Source: an uncultured Paracoccaceae bacterium (GTDB lineage Bacteria; Pseudomonadota; Alphaproteobacteria; Rhodobacterales; Rhodobacteraceae). From it: a stretch of DNA of 64,000 bases. Location: the NCBI GenBank assembly GCA_937864535.1, contig CALMJS010000034.1, positions 21,775 to 85,774 of the forward strand. The letters run 5' to 3'. The notes beneath the pieces were generated by a model, which saw nothing but the letters and a program-made list of their open reading frames with translations, was not told the DNA's origin and made no database searches. Shown here piece by piece: positions 55,565 through 64,000 of the stretch (its first letter is position 1; the number at the start of each line of letters is the position of its first letter). The position numbers and the translations under genes were made by a program.

Positions 55565-56527
55565 TTAGTTACCACCCATGCTCATGAATGTCATGACGCC
55601 GTATGCGGAGGGGCCCACAAGGATGATCAACAATGGTGGCACCGTCAGGGCCATCGTCGCCAGTGTCATTTTGGTCGGCAGTTTGTTCGCCTTTTCCTCG
55701 GCCCGCATGACGCGTTTGTCGCGCATTTCCGCAGCATAGATCCGCAAGGCTTCGGCGATCGAAGTGCCGAACTGTTGCGATTGGATCAACACGGTCACAA
55801 AGCTGCTGACGTCGGCCACGCCGCAGCGTTCGGACATATCCCGCATCACTTGCGTTTTGTCCTTGCCAGCCTTGAGCTCGTAACTGACGATTTCAAATTC
55901 CTCGGCCAGTTCGGTGAACCCGGCCCGCAGCTCCTTGGAGACCCGCAGAATGGCCTGATCGAGAGATTGGCCCGCCTCGATGCAGACCAGCATCATGTCC
56001 AGACTGTCCGGGAACCCGTTAACCAGCGCCTCTTGCCGTTCGGCCTGACGGCGGGTCACCCAATATTTCGGCAGCATGTAGCCAATCGCGCCGGGAATAA
56101 TTACCCGCATCAACAGTTGTTGTGTATCAGGTTCGACATCTACCGGCTGATTGGTCAGGGCGTAGACGACACCCCCGATCAGGCCCAGAATACCCAAGGC
56201 GAACTGGGAAAAATGGTAGACCCGGACCGCGTTACGACTGCGATAGCCGGCCTGCAACAGCTTGAGCTTGACGGCGGAAAACTCTTCGGCGTTCTGCGGT
56301 TCGAGGAAGTTCGAGAACTTCTCCAGCTTGTCCTTGGTCTGGGCCTGCCGCAATTTCGGCGATGTGCCGGTCTTGGCGGCGGTGGTCGAGGTGCGTTTCA
56401 GTTTGTCCAGCGGGTCCTCGCGGCGCTGGAGCATGATCGGCAATGTGACAAGGATCAGCAGAAAGCCGAAACCGCCAATCAGGATCATCGGTCCCGCGGG
56501 GCCCAAAGAGGCGATCAAATTTTGCAT
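55565..56527 (-). CDS. tadC: Tad pilus inner membrane protein TadC
   Basis: 320 aa type II secretion F-domain protein: N-terminal helix (GPMILIGGFGFLLILVTLPI), the F domain around VNGFPDSLDMMLVCIEAGQSLDQAI, and a C-terminal helix. With TadB it forms the inner membrane platform for the CpaF ATPase. Ten bp separate it from tadB. Confidence 0.92.
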   Translation of the reverse strand: MQNLIASLGPAGPMILIGGFGFLLILVTLPIMLQRREDPLDKLKRTSTTAAKTGTSPKLRQAQTKDKLEKFSNFLEPQNAEEFSAVKLKLLQAGYRSRNAVRVYHFSQFALGILGLIGGVVYALTNQPVDVEPDTQQLLMRVIIPGAIGYMLPKYWVTRRQAERQEALVNGFPDSLDMMLVCIEAGQSLDQAILRVSKELRAGFTELAEEFEIVSYELKAGKDKTQVMRDMSERCGVADVSSFVTVLIQSQQFGTSIAEALRIYAAEMRDKRVMRAEEKANKLPTKMTLATMALTVPPLLIILVGPSAYGVMTFMSMGGN

Positions 56528-56537
56528 CGTGACCCCC

Positions 56538-57506
56538 TCAGACCTTAATATTCGTCAAAGTGCGCATAAAGAACATGTTGGCGGACAGCAGGCCGCCCAC
56601 GATCAGACAGCCGGGAATGAACGCGGGCGTATCCTTGACCCCGTCGTAGTAGTCCGGTTTCGTCACCAGAATGAAGGTCAGGGCGACCAGCGGGAACGCC
56701 GAGAGGAACATCCCCGACCATTTCGCCTCGGCCGTGATGGCCCGTACCCGACGGAACAGTTTGAAACGTGCACGGATCACCTTTGCCAGACCATCCAAAA
56801 TCTCGGCCAGGTTACCGCCAGATGTTTGCTGAATGGTTACCGCCACGGCGAGAAAGCGCAAATCCTGCATATCAATGCGTTCGGCCATCGCTTTGAGGCT
56901 CTCGCCCATGTCACGACCATAGGCGGCCTCGTCCGCGATGATGCCCATTTCGGTGCCCAAGGGGTCCGCGACCTCTTTGGCGACAATCGCCACCGCCGAG
57001 GAAAACGGATGTCCGACCCGCAGGGACCGCACCATCAATTCGACCGCATCGGGCAGTTGCTCTTCGAGCATCGTGATGCGTTTCTTGGCGCGGTTGTTGA
57101 TCCAGACATAGACCCCGCCGATCCCCATCGCGATTGACACCGCCAGCCGGATCGCGGGACTGGTCGCGGTCCCGATCGTGAGCCCGACAAAGGCCACACC
57201 GGCCAAGCCCGCCATCAACATGATCAACTGGACCGGCGTAAAGGCGATATTTGCCTTTTGCGCCTTTTGCGCCAAGAGCGAATAGAGCGGGATTTGCTGC
57301 GATTTCAGATGCTGCGTCATTTCCTTGCGCAGCTGTTCCAGAACCTGTTCGCGGTTGCCGCCTTTTTCCATCAGTTCGAGGCGTCGGTTCACCCGGCGGT
57401 CCAGCCGAATGGATTTGCCGAAAACCGTCAGATAGATGCCTTCGACCAGCACCAGCACGGCCACAAAGACCAGACCGTAGATCAAGAGTTCAGGAGAGAG
57501 CGTCAT
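56538..57506 (-). CDS. tadB: Tad pilus inner membrane protein TadB
   Basis: 322 aa F-domain protein like TadC: N-terminal helix LLIYGLVFVAVLVLVEGIYL, central DAVELMVRSLRVGHPFSSAV, C-terminal helices ending ANMFFMRTL. Five bp separate it from cpaF. Confidence 0.93.
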   Translation of the reverse strand: MTLSPELLIYGLVFVAVLVLVEGIYLTVFGKSIRLDRRVNRRLELMEKGGNREQVLEQLRKEMTQHLKSQQIPLYSLLAQKAQKANIAFTPVQLIMLMAGLAGVAFVGLTIGTATSPAIRLAVSIAMGIGGVYVWINNRAKKRITMLEEQLPDAVELMVRSLRVGHPFSSAVAIVAKEVADPLGTEMGIIADEAAYGRDMGESLKAMAERIDMQDLRFLAVAVTIQQTSGGNLAEILDGLAKVIRARFKLFRRVRAITAEAKWSGMFLSAFPLVALTFILVTKPDYYDGVKDTPAFIPGCLIVGGLLSANMFFMRTLTNIKV

Positions 57507-57511
57507 GGGCC

Positions 57512-58978
57512 TTAACCTGCGTAGGGTTCGAAAATGGATGGCGGCAGGTCATAGCCCCAGAGGCGGAACCGCTCGGAAAAATGCGAGCGCACGCCGGTGG
57601 CGGTGAAATGACCGATGATCTTGTTGTCGGGGGTCAGACCAACCCGTTGATACCGAAACACTTCTTGCATCGAGATGACCTCGCCTTCCATCCCGGTGAT
57701 TTCGGTAATCGACACCATCCGGCGCGACCCGTCCTGTAGACGGCTGGCCTGTACGATCAGGTTCACAGCGCTGGAGATCTGGCTGCGCACAGCCTTGATC
57801 GGCATTTCGATGCCTGCCATGGCGATCATGTTTTCCAGACGGCTGACCCCGTCACGGGCGCTGTTGGCGTGGATGGTGGTCATCGATCCGTCGTGGCCGG
57901 TGTTCATGGCCTGAAGCATGTCGATGACCTCTTCGCCGCGGGTTTCGCCGACGATAATCCGGTCAGGACGCATCCGCAGCGCGTTGCGCAGACAGTCGCG
58001 TTGGGTCACGGCGCCCTTGCCTTCGACGTTGGCGGGGCGGGATTCCATGCGCCCGACGTGGGTCTGTTGCAACTGGAGTTCGGCGGTATCTTCGATCGTC
58101 AGAATGCGTTCGTTGTTGTCGATAAACGAAGACAGCGCGTTGAGGGTCGTGGTTTTGCCCGACCCTGTACCGCCAGAGACGATCACGTTCAGGCGGGTGG
58201 CGACGGCGGCCTGAAGATAGGCGGCCATTTCTTCGGTAAAGGCCCCGAATTTGATCAGATCCTCGATCCCGAGCTTGTCCTTTTTGAATTTGCGAATAGA
58301 GACGAGCGATCCATCCACCGCGATCGGCCCGACCATCGCGTTAAAGCGCGATCCATCGGCCAGACGGGCGTCAACATAGGGGTTGGATTCGTCGACGCGG
58401 CGACCTACGGCGGACACGATTTTATCAATGATCCGCAGCAGATGCCGCTCATCCTTGAAGGTGATGTCGGTCAGTTGCAGTTTGCCGGCGCGTTCCACAA
58501 AAATCTGCTGCGGGCCGTTCACCAAAATATCGTTGACCGTGTCATCCTTGAGCAGGGGCTCAAGCGGGCCAAGGCCGGTGACCTCGTCGTAGAGGTCCTG
58601 AGACAGCTGAACACGCTCTTCGCGGTTCAGAACAATGCCCTTTTCTTCGAGCGTTTCGCTGGCGATGGCGTTGATCTCTGATTTGAGATCGGCCTCGGTC
58701 GCCTTGTCAAGGGCGGCAAGGTTGAGATTGTCCAAGAGCGCCTTGTGCAGATCGATCTTGATCTCGGACAGGCGTTCCTTGCGCTTTTTCTCTTTGTTTT
58801 CGGGAACAACGTCCGCAGCCTTGACCGGCATGGCGCGCATCAGGGATTTGCGCGGCTCTTGCGGGGCAGCCGGCGCAACCGGGGTGGCCGCCGGGGCAGC
58901 CCCGGTTTTCATCGCAGCCAAGCGGGCCGCGGGCGAGGCAGCAGCAGATCCAGCGGGTTTCTTGTATTTGGCAAACAT
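57512..58978 (-). CDS. cpaF: Tad pilus assembly ATPase CpaF/TadA
   Basis: 488 aa secretion ATPase. Walker A is GGTGSGKTT (269-277); then Asp/His boxes and [15 protein letters not shown]. The N-terminal ~70 residues are Ala/Pro/Lys-rich and disordered. It powers pilus assembly on TadB/TadC. Ten bp after cpaE. Confidence 0.95.
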   Translation of the reverse strand: MFAKYKKPAGSAAASPAARLAAMKTGAAPAATPVAPAAPQEPRKSLMRAMPVKAADVVPENKEKKRKERLSEIKIDLHKALLDNLNLAALDKATEADLKSEINAIASETLEEKGIVLNREERVQLSQDLYDEVTGLGPLEPLLKDDTVNDILVNGPQQIFVERAGKLQLTDITFKDERHLLRIIDKIVSAVGRRVDESNPYVDARLADGSRFNAMVGPIAVDGSLVSIRKFKKDKLGIEDLIKFGAFTEEMAAYLQAAVATRLNVIVSGGTGSGKTTTLNALSSFIDNNERILTIEDTAELQLQQTHVGRMESRPANVEGKGAVTQRDCLRNALRMRPDRIIVGETRGEEVIDMLQAMNTGHDGSMTTIHANSARDGVSRLENMIAMAGIEMPIKAVRSQISSAVNLIVQASRLQDGSRRMVSITEITGMEGEVISMQEVFRYQRVGLTPDNKIIGHFTATGVRSHFSERFRLWGYDLPPSIFEPYAG

Positions 58979-58988
58979 CTAGACCCCC

Positions 58989-60236
58989 TTATTTCTGAAG
59001 TGTTTCGGCGTCGGATTTGTTGACGTCGTGCACCGACTGGGCAAGCTTGAGAATCTCTTTGCGCAGCGGGTTCTTGGCTGCATCCTTTGAGAGCGGCGTG
59101 CCGTGGTCGCAGCACTGCACAACGGGCTTGCCCCCATCAGGCAGCAAGACGTCGATCGAAATTTCCAGCGACTCTGCCAGCCGCTTGACCCGCGATTTTC
59201 CCGACAGGTCGGTAAATTTTGGCGCTCGGTTCAACAGGAACCGCAGTTTGTTGAACGGGAGGTCCTCGGCCTGTAGCGCGCGTTTCAGGCGCAGCATGTT
59301 TTGGGCGCTGCGCATATCCAGTTCGGTCAGCCCAAAATAGACATGCGCGGCCTCTAGAACAGTCTGCGACCAGTCGACCATCATCGATGGCATGTCGATA
59401 ATGATATAGTCAAAATTTACCCGCGCCATTTCGATCAGGCGGCCGATCTCGGTCGGGCCGATCAGATCCATCGGGACCAGATCCGCAGGCGAGGTCAGGA
59501 CATGCAGCCGCGCTTCGTAGCTTTGAAGGGCTTGCATGAAGACCTCGGAATCGGCGTTTTCCATGTCGGCCAGCATTTCCAGCACCGTTTCGCGGCGTGT
59601 CAGGTCCAGATAGGTCGACACGCTGCCAAACTGCAGGTCGAGGTCGAGGATGACCACCCGCGGCGGGTCCTTTTTGTCGATATTGGCCAGCTCCCACGCC
59701 AAATTCACGGCAAAGGTCGTCGCGCCGACGCCGCCCGACATGCCCTGAACGGGGATGACGACGCCGTTGCGGTCACCTGTTGCCTTGAGGGTCGGTCGGG
59801 CCGCGGCGGTCGTGGTCTCTTCGATTTGCGGGGCGGTAACCCGTTCAATCGCACGGTGCAATTCCCCCTCGGGCAGGGGGTAGGGGATGAATTCGTCCCC
59901 GCCATCGCGCAGCAATTGGTGCAAGGAGCTGGGGCTCAGGTCTTCGGCAATCAGAATAACCCGCACGCCCCGATGTTTGGCGGTGCGAATGACGCTGGCA
60001 ATCAGGCTCAGATCGGCTTCGTCTTCGGCATCAAGGGCGATGGCGATGAACTCCAGATCGGCAGAATCCGGTTGCCCCATAAAGGTGATCGCATCCTCGA
60101 AACCCAGATCGCCCCAGCGTTCGCCCAATGCGGCCTCCATGTCTTCGATCAATAAATCAAAGGCCTGCACATCCCTGCTGACCGTGCAGGCGATGATCGG
60201 TTGCGGCTCTGCCTGCAAAATAGCGTGCTGACTCAT
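58989..60236 (-). CDS. cpaE: Tad pilus localisation protein CpaE/TadZ
   Basis: 415 aa. An N-terminal receiver-like domain (to ~135) lacks an obvious phospho-acceptor Asp; a ParA/MinD-type ATPase domain has the deviant Walker A GGVGATT (168-174). It positions the secretion machine at the pole. Its start is 196 bp after the OmpA-like gene. Confidence 0.93.
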   Translation of the reverse strand: MSQHAILQAEPQPIIACTVSRDVQAFDLLIEDMEAALGERWGDLGFEDAITFMGQPDSADLEFIAIALDAEDEADLSLIASVIRTAKHRGVRVILIAEDLSPSSLHQLLRDGGDEFIPYPLPEGELHRAIERVTAPQIEETTTAAARPTLKATGDRNGVVIPVQGMSGGVGATTFAVNLAWELANIDKKDPPRVVILDLDLQFGSVSTYLDLTRRETVLEMLADMENADSEVFMQALQSYEARLHVLTSPADLVPMDLIGPTEIGRLIEMARVNFDYIIIDMPSMMVDWSQTVLEAAHVYFGLTELDMRSAQNMLRLKRALQAEDLPFNKLRFLLNRAPKFTDLSGKSRVKRLAESLEISIDVLLPDGGKPVVQCCDHGTPLSKDAAKNPLRKEILKLAQSVHDVNKSDAETLQK

Positions 60237-60392
60237 GACCCAATTCCTTTGAAGTGTCGGGCCGCGCGCACCCCAAAATGCGCGGAATCAGCCCGGACAA
60301 GGCTCTTGGGTCATTTCTCGCCGCCAACTGTGACCAGATTGGGGCTGAAAGACTGCAATTGTGCGGAGTTTGATGACGATGACGCTAGGGTA

Positions 60393-60427
60393 GCTCTGGC
60401 TGTTCTCGGATCGGAGACAGCCAGAGC
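60393..60427. terminator. Hairpin between OmpA-like gene and cpaE
   Basis: GCTCTGGCTGT (60393-60403) and ACAGCCAGAGC (60417-60427) form a perfect 11-bp stem, 5 bp after the OmpA-like stop. No T-run follows on the minus strand, so it may attenuate or stabilise the operon mRNA rather than end it. The rest of the 196-bp gap looks empty. Confidence 0.55.
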
Positions 60428-60431
60428 GAAA

Positions 60432-61097
60432 TCAGTTGGACGTTGCGACGTCAGCGCCGGTAATTCCTTCCAGAGCGGTCGTGACTGCGGCGCTCTGTAC
60501 ATAGTCGCGGAACACGACCTCGGCGTATTTGCCGTTCATGATTCCGGCGTTATTTTGAACAAAACCAGAGACTTCGGTGACGGTACGGCGATTGGCGCGC
60601 TCGCGACCCTCGCTCACAACCAGCGGCTGGGATTCGCCATAGGATACCGCCGCCGCCAGACGCGAACGGCTGATACCCTGCGTTTCAAAGAAGCGCACGA
60701 CGGCTTCGGCGCGGGCCTGACCCAAAGCGCGGTTCGCGGCCGTGCTGCCTACCAGATCGGTGTGGCCATAGACCTTGAACGTCACCTCGGGGAACTGTTT
60801 GATAAAGTCCGCCTGTGCGCGCAGAATGACCGCCGCTTCGCCGTCGATCGCCGCCGAGTTAAAGGCGAAATTGATCGTGGTCGGTACCTCGGCCTCGAAC
60901 CTGCGGTTCAGGCTGACGGCGTAGCTTTGTTCGCCTGTCTGAACCAGAGTGTTCTGCATCGTTGCAGCGCCAAAGTTGCCTTGGTCGATATTGGCGCCAG
61001 CATCAGCGTTAAACCCCGAAAACGGGCCAGTGCCGGGGGTACAAGCCGCCAGCCCGATGACGATAGGCGCGGCCAGAGTGAGATGTGCGAATTTCAT
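60432..61097 (-). CDS. OmpA-family lipoprotein in the Tad operon
   Basis: 221 aa. The lipoprotein signal ends LAAC (Cys19). The C-terminal ~120 residues are an OmpA-like peptidoglycan-binding domain (INFAFNSAAIDGEAAVIL, KVYGHTDLVGS, ANRALGQARAEAVVRFF, ERANRRTVTEV). It takes the place of cpaD, 6 bp after cpaC, so it may anchor the secretin to the cell wall. Confidence 0.9.
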   Translation of the reverse strand: MKFAHLTLAAPIVIGLAACTPGTGPFSGFNADAGANIDQGNFGAATMQNTLVQTGEQSYAVSLNRRFEAEVPTTINFAFNSAAIDGEAAVILRAQADFIKQFPEVTFKVYGHTDLVGSTAANRALGQARAEAVVRFFETQGISRSRLAAAVSYGESQPLVVSEGRERANRRTVTEVSGFVQNNAGIMNGKYAEVVFRDYVQSAAVTTALEGITGADVATSN

Positions 61098-61103
61098 GAC
61101 TGG

Positions 61104-62525
61104 TTATTCCAAGACATAGCCATAGGACCCGGAAAAGTCCTGTCGAGCGACCTCGCCTGCGGCGCCGGTGGTCGGTGCATCGCCCGTCACGCGGCCCATC
61201 AGGAACAGGTCACGTTCGGTCGGCAGGGTGACGCGATCGGTCGGCAGGGCAAGTGCCTCTCCGCGGGTCGGAGTGACCAGATGCGGGGTCACGATGATCA
61301 CCAATTCCGTCTGTTGGCGGGCATATTCGGCGCTGCGGAACAGGGCCCCCAGAACCGGCACATCGCCAAGCCACGGGATCTGGTTGTTCAGGTCGGTGAA
61401 ATCATCCGCCAACAAGCCGGCAATCGCAAAACTCTCGCCATCGCGCATTTCCACGGTGGTCGATGTTTCGCGTTTGCGGAACGCGTCGATGGTAAATCCG
61501 TTGACGCTAAAGCCGTTCGACGGGTCGATTGATGAGACCGAAGCCTCAAGCTCGAGGTTGATCAGGTCGCCGTCCACGACACGCGGGATAAAGTTCAGCT
61601 CGACCCCAAACGGTTTATATTCGACGGTGACAGAACCGCTATCCTGGCTGACCGGCACCGGATATTCGCCGCCAGCGAGGAATTTGGCCTCTTGGCCGGA
61701 CAGGGCAGTCAGGTTCGGTTCCGCCAGCGTGCGGACGACGCCGCGTTCTTCCAGCGCCTCGAGTAGCAGGCCGACTTCGAGGCCGCCCGCATTAAAGCCG
61801 AACAGATAGGCGCCGGAACTGGTGCCTGATCCAAGGTTCGTCCCGCCAAGTGCGGTGGTCACCGCACTTGCGGTATTGAGCGTACCGTTGCCGCCCAAAA
61901 TCCCCAGATTGCCACCCAGCGCAGAGCCGGAAACGCCCAGCGAGGACGACAGAGACTTGGAGACCGAGCGCTGCATTTCAGCAAATCGCACGCGCAGCAT
62001 GACCTGCTGGGTCCCGCCCACGCTCATCAAATTTGACACCCGATCAGGGGCATAACGCTGCGCTAATTCTAGCGCACGATCCAGCCTAGCCGCCGATGAC
62101 ACCGTGCCGGATAGCACGATCCCGTCATTGGCGGTGCGCACTTCGATGGGTTCGCCCGGCAGAATTTGTTCCAGCCGTTCCTTGAATTCGGCAATGTCGG
62201 GGGTGACCTGCACCTCAACGTTGGTGATCAGACGACCATCGGCCCCCAGAAGGGTCAGCGTCGTGCGGCCAGGCAGTTTGCCCAAAACATAGATCGTGCG
62301 ATCCGACAGCGAAGAGATATCCGCGATGCCGGGGTTGGCGATCGAGAGTTCGGTAAACGGCGTGTCACTCTCGACAACGACGGCGCGGTTCATAGGAACC
62401 TGCAGTGCGCTGGACGGGGATCCGCGCATCACCTGCAAAGTTTCGGAATGCCCAACAGCGGGAAGTGTCACAAACGCCAAAGCAAGGCCGAAGGCGGCCG
62501 TTGCGATCAAACCTTTTCGTGCCAT
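61104..62525 (-). CDS. cpaC: Tad pilus secretin CpaC/RcpA
   Basis: 473 aa outer membrane secretin. A signal peptide ends AVGHS; a BON-like domain and secretin N-domains precede the secretin core (AKFLAGGEYPVPVSQDSGSV; FGVELNFIPRVVDGDLINLELE; LVIIVTPHLVTP). It forms the pilus exit pore. Six bp before the OmpA-like gene. Confidence 0.94.
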   Translation of the reverse strand: MARKGLIATAAFGLALAFVTLPAVGHSETLQVMRGSPSSALQVPMNRAVVVESDTPFTELSIANPGIADISSLSDRTIYVLGKLPGRTTLTLLGADGRLITNVEVQVTPDIAEFKERLEQILPGEPIEVRTANDGIVLSGTVSSAARLDRALELAQRYAPDRVSNLMSVGGTQQVMLRVRFAEMQRSVSKSLSSSLGVSGSALGGNLGILGGNGTLNTASAVTTALGGTNLGSGTSSGAYLFGFNAGGLEVGLLLEALEERGVVRTLAEPNLTALSGQEAKFLAGGEYPVPVSQDSGSVTVEYKPFGVELNFIPRVVDGDLINLELEASVSSIDPSNGFSVNGFTIDAFRKRETSTTVEMRDGESFAIAGLLADDFTDLNNQIPWLGDVPVLGALFRSAEYARQQTELVIIVTPHLVTPTRGEALALPTDRVTLPTERDLFLMGRVTGDAPTTGAAGEVARQDFSGSYGYVLE

Positions 62526-62676
62526 AGTGACCTGCCTCTCCGATCACACGCAATGCCGGGTCTTATGCCCGTTTTATGGGGGCAGAGTGGTCCAGAAAAG
62601 CAATATTTGCAAGTTTCAATGCGTTGTAGCCGGTTGTTTATGTGGAGAACCACAGTTTTGGACACATGACGTAAGG

Positions 62677-63564
62677 TTATTCAGAGCAAGGGATCGGCAT
62701 TTCCACCACATCCGCACCGCGACGGGTCCTGATGGTGCAAACCCGTTCCTCCTCAACTACAGCGGGCTCGGCAGCGATTTCCGGTCCGGCCTCTGGTTCT
62801 GGATCGGTGATTCCCAGCAGCGTTTTCTGGTCCATCTGGACAGGGCCGGTCACGGCTGTGTCGTTCAGCCCCACCAGCGACAACATCAGGGAGCCGGTGG
62901 ATTGTGCCTGTGCAAGGGCGGCCACCTGTTCCGGCGTGGCCTCGACTGTGACGGTGCGGGCAACGGTCGTTCCGGCCTGCATCGTGTTCGTCTGTTGGTC
63001 GATGGCGATGATCTTGACGTTGGAAATGATCAGCTTGGTCATCTCGGTGGTGCCCATATCGGTGGCCGATGCGATACCGCGGCCGGTCCAGTAGACATCG
63101 ACACGGTCGCCCGGCCTCAAGAGTCCGGAGACGCCCGAACCGACATCGACGAAAATCGCAAAGGCCCGCATGCCCGGTTGTAGCAAGGAGGTCAAACCGG
63201 CATCCCCGCCCGGTGCTGTCACCTTGACGGCAAGAACAGGTTCGTTGATTTCCATTTGGCGCAGGACCAGACGCACCTTACCTTCGCCCTCCGGGAACAC
63301 TTCTTCCATCGTGCGGAACGCACCTTCGGGCAGGAATCGTTCGGCGTATTTGATTACCACGAGTTTGTCCGGCGTGAGTTCTTCGCCATAAGCGACGACA
63401 GCGTTGACGGCGATGACGTCGATCGTCGGCTCCGCCTGCTGGAGTGCCGCCATATCCGCCTGGCGCTGGGCCTCGGTCTGGTCGATGTAGGACTTGAATT
63501 TATAGGCAGCAAGGCCGCCCAAAGCCAGCCCGATGATCAACACCAGTGCAGAGATTGCCCGCAT
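62677..63564 (-). CDS. cpaB: Tad pilus protein CpaB/RcpC
   Basis: 295 aa. An N-terminal signal-anchor (ALVLIIGLALGGLAAYKF) is followed by SAF/RcpC domains (LLRPGDRVDVYWTG, VTVEATPEQVAALAQAQ). Required for pilus assembly. It is 151 bp before cpaC, with no extra gene in between. Confidence 0.92.
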   Translation of the reverse strand: MRAISALVLIIGLALGGLAAYKFKSYIDQTEAQRQADMAALQQAEPTIDVIAVNAVVAYGEELTPDKLVVIKYAERFLPEGAFRTMEEVFPEGEGKVRLVLRQMEINEPVLAVKVTAPGGDAGLTSLLQPGMRAFAIFVDVGSGVSGLLRPGDRVDVYWTGRGIASATDMGTTEMTKLIISNVKIIAIDQQTNTMQAGTTVARTVTVEATPEQVAALAQAQSTGSLMLSLVGLNDTAVTGPVQMDQKTLLGITDPEPEAGPEIAAEPAVVEEERVCTIRTRRGADVVEMPIPCSE

Positions 63565-63701
63565 CTGTTTCCCCTTGTCCGAGTCGTCAGTCGTAGTCAG
63601 TTCGGGCTATATGCCCCGATGATTGCGGCAATTTCCTGACCAATTCCGGATTTTTGGCTGGAATTGTTAGGAAAAAGTAAACAGTTGCCTGTCATGCGAA
63701 A

Positions 63702-63724
63702 CGGGGCCGCGCATGGCGGCCCCG
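63702..63724 (-). terminator. Hairpin after the second Flp-like gene
   Basis: CGGGGCCGC-GCATG-GCGGCCCCG, a strong 9-bp stem, 10 bp after the stop of the 61-aa gene; on the minus strand it is followed by TTTCGC. It probably ends the abundant pilin transcript and lets lower readthrough reach cpaB. Confidence 0.7.
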
Positions 63725-63733
63725 GTTCAGGTG

Positions 63734-63919
63734 TCAATAATACTGATCAGCCAGCGACGAAATCTGGGTCGAAGCCTTGTCTTCCATCGCGATCAAGTGA
63801 TCGCCGGTCATGGTGACCATCGCGACAGCGATTCCGACCATTGCTGCGGTCAACACTATCCACTCGACAGTGATGGCCCCATCTTCGTCCCGACTGATCC
63901 GTTTGAACCAGTCGAGCAT
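63734..63919 (-). CDS. Flp/type IVb pilin-like peptide
   Basis: 61 aa. Short charged N-terminus (MLDWFKRISRDEDGAITVEW), one hydrophobic helix (IVLTAAMVGIAVAMVTM) and a polar tail ending QYY. The VEW before the helix is typical of Flp-type or TadE-type minor pilins. It lies 30 bp after the partial gene at the window edge. Either a minor pilin or a second Flp. Confidence 0.8.
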   Translation of the reverse strand: MLDWFKRISRDEDGAITVEWIVLTAAMVGIAVAMVTMTGDHLIAMEDKASTQISSLADQYY

Positions 63920-63948
63920 GATTGGTCTACGCTACCGCAGCCAGCGGA

Positions 63949-64000
63949 TTAGTAGGTAGCGGCTTGCTGGACCGACAGGGCGGTCGACATCTTGTCGCCC
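63949..64000 (-). CDS. flp: Flp pilin, 3' end only
   Basis: The last 16 codons of a minus-strand gene that runs out of the window; they read GDKMSTALSVQQAATY then TAA. The short polar tail and position at the head of the tad operon fit a major Flp pilin. The rest is outside the window, so the call is tentative. Confidence 0.5.
   Translation of the reverse strand, partial: GDKMSTALSVQQAATY

Noticed and set aside
1..64000. CRISPR arrays, insertion sequences, prophage, rRNA
   Set aside because: Read through for regular repeats, transposase or integrase motifs and rRNA-like stretches; none seen.

Overview
The window is 64 kb of G+C-rich chromosome from an alphaproteobacterium, most likely a Rhodobacterales/Roseobacter-type bacterium. 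The evidence is a GcrA cell-cycle regulator, small families I know mainly from this order (DUF1467-, DUF6455- and DUF6478-like), a bacterial-type AspRS, FnrL-style boxes and a CpaA-F/Tad pilus locus. Genes are densely packed with many 4-bp start/stop overlaps. I see no rRNA, no canonical tRNA, no CRISPR array, no transposase and no prophage.

Region by region. 1-7.1 kb is an assimilatory nitrate/nitrite operon: nirB (5' end outside the window), nirD, nasA, a TrpD2/YbiB-like protein and cysG, which makes the siroheme NirB needs. 7.2-11.1 kb holds a sulfotransferase-like gene, a YbjN-like gene and an overlapping proC - tRNA-binding protein - hydroxyacid dehydrogenase set. 11.1-14.5 kb (minus strand) is CPBP protease - accD - folC. 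14.5-18.8 kb has small uncharacterised genes, thymidine kinase, a structured 270-bp spacer with a tRNA-like element, a small putative regulator and a FabH-like synthase. 18.9-25.5 kb is carB, then pabB and aspS. 25.7-28.3 kb is a DUF1800/DUF1501 pair, followed on the minus strand by a response regulator and a hidden 59-aa Flp-like peptide. 29.4-33.4 kb is housekeeping (methylmalonyl-CoA epimerase, CysZ-like, nitroreductase, M48 protease, diacylglycerol kinase).

33.3-35.3 kb looks like a small oxygen-responsive cluster. Two good FNR-type boxes and one degenerate box lie about 60 bp upstream of two DUF6455-like cysteine proteins and a c-type cytochrome. 35.3-36.2 kb is an A+T-richer islet with two unrecognised genes (a small basic protein and a protein with one C-terminal membrane helix) and two related palindromes. 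36.2-49.8 kb is mostly core: rimO, an HxlR regulator, an SGNH lipoprotein, gcrA, an ABC-2 permease, argD-argF, a secreted intradiol dioxygenase, a Pit phosphate transporter with a Pho-box-like repeat, NUDIX, gnd and hrpB. A dispersed two-hairpin repeat occurs 17-18 bp after both the argD and gnd stop codons.

49.8-64 kb carries a HIBADH-like dehydrogenase, an AAA ATPase, a large membrane protein and a Tad (Flp pilus) operon on the minus strand. The Tad order in transcription is flp (partial), a second Flp-like peptide, cpaB, cpaC, an OmpA-family lipoprotein, cpaE, cpaF, tadB, tadC, two TPR lipoproteins and cpaA.

Functions are assigned from motifs and family memory; no database search was possible. 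Promoter, operator and terminator calls come from reading the sequence by eye.
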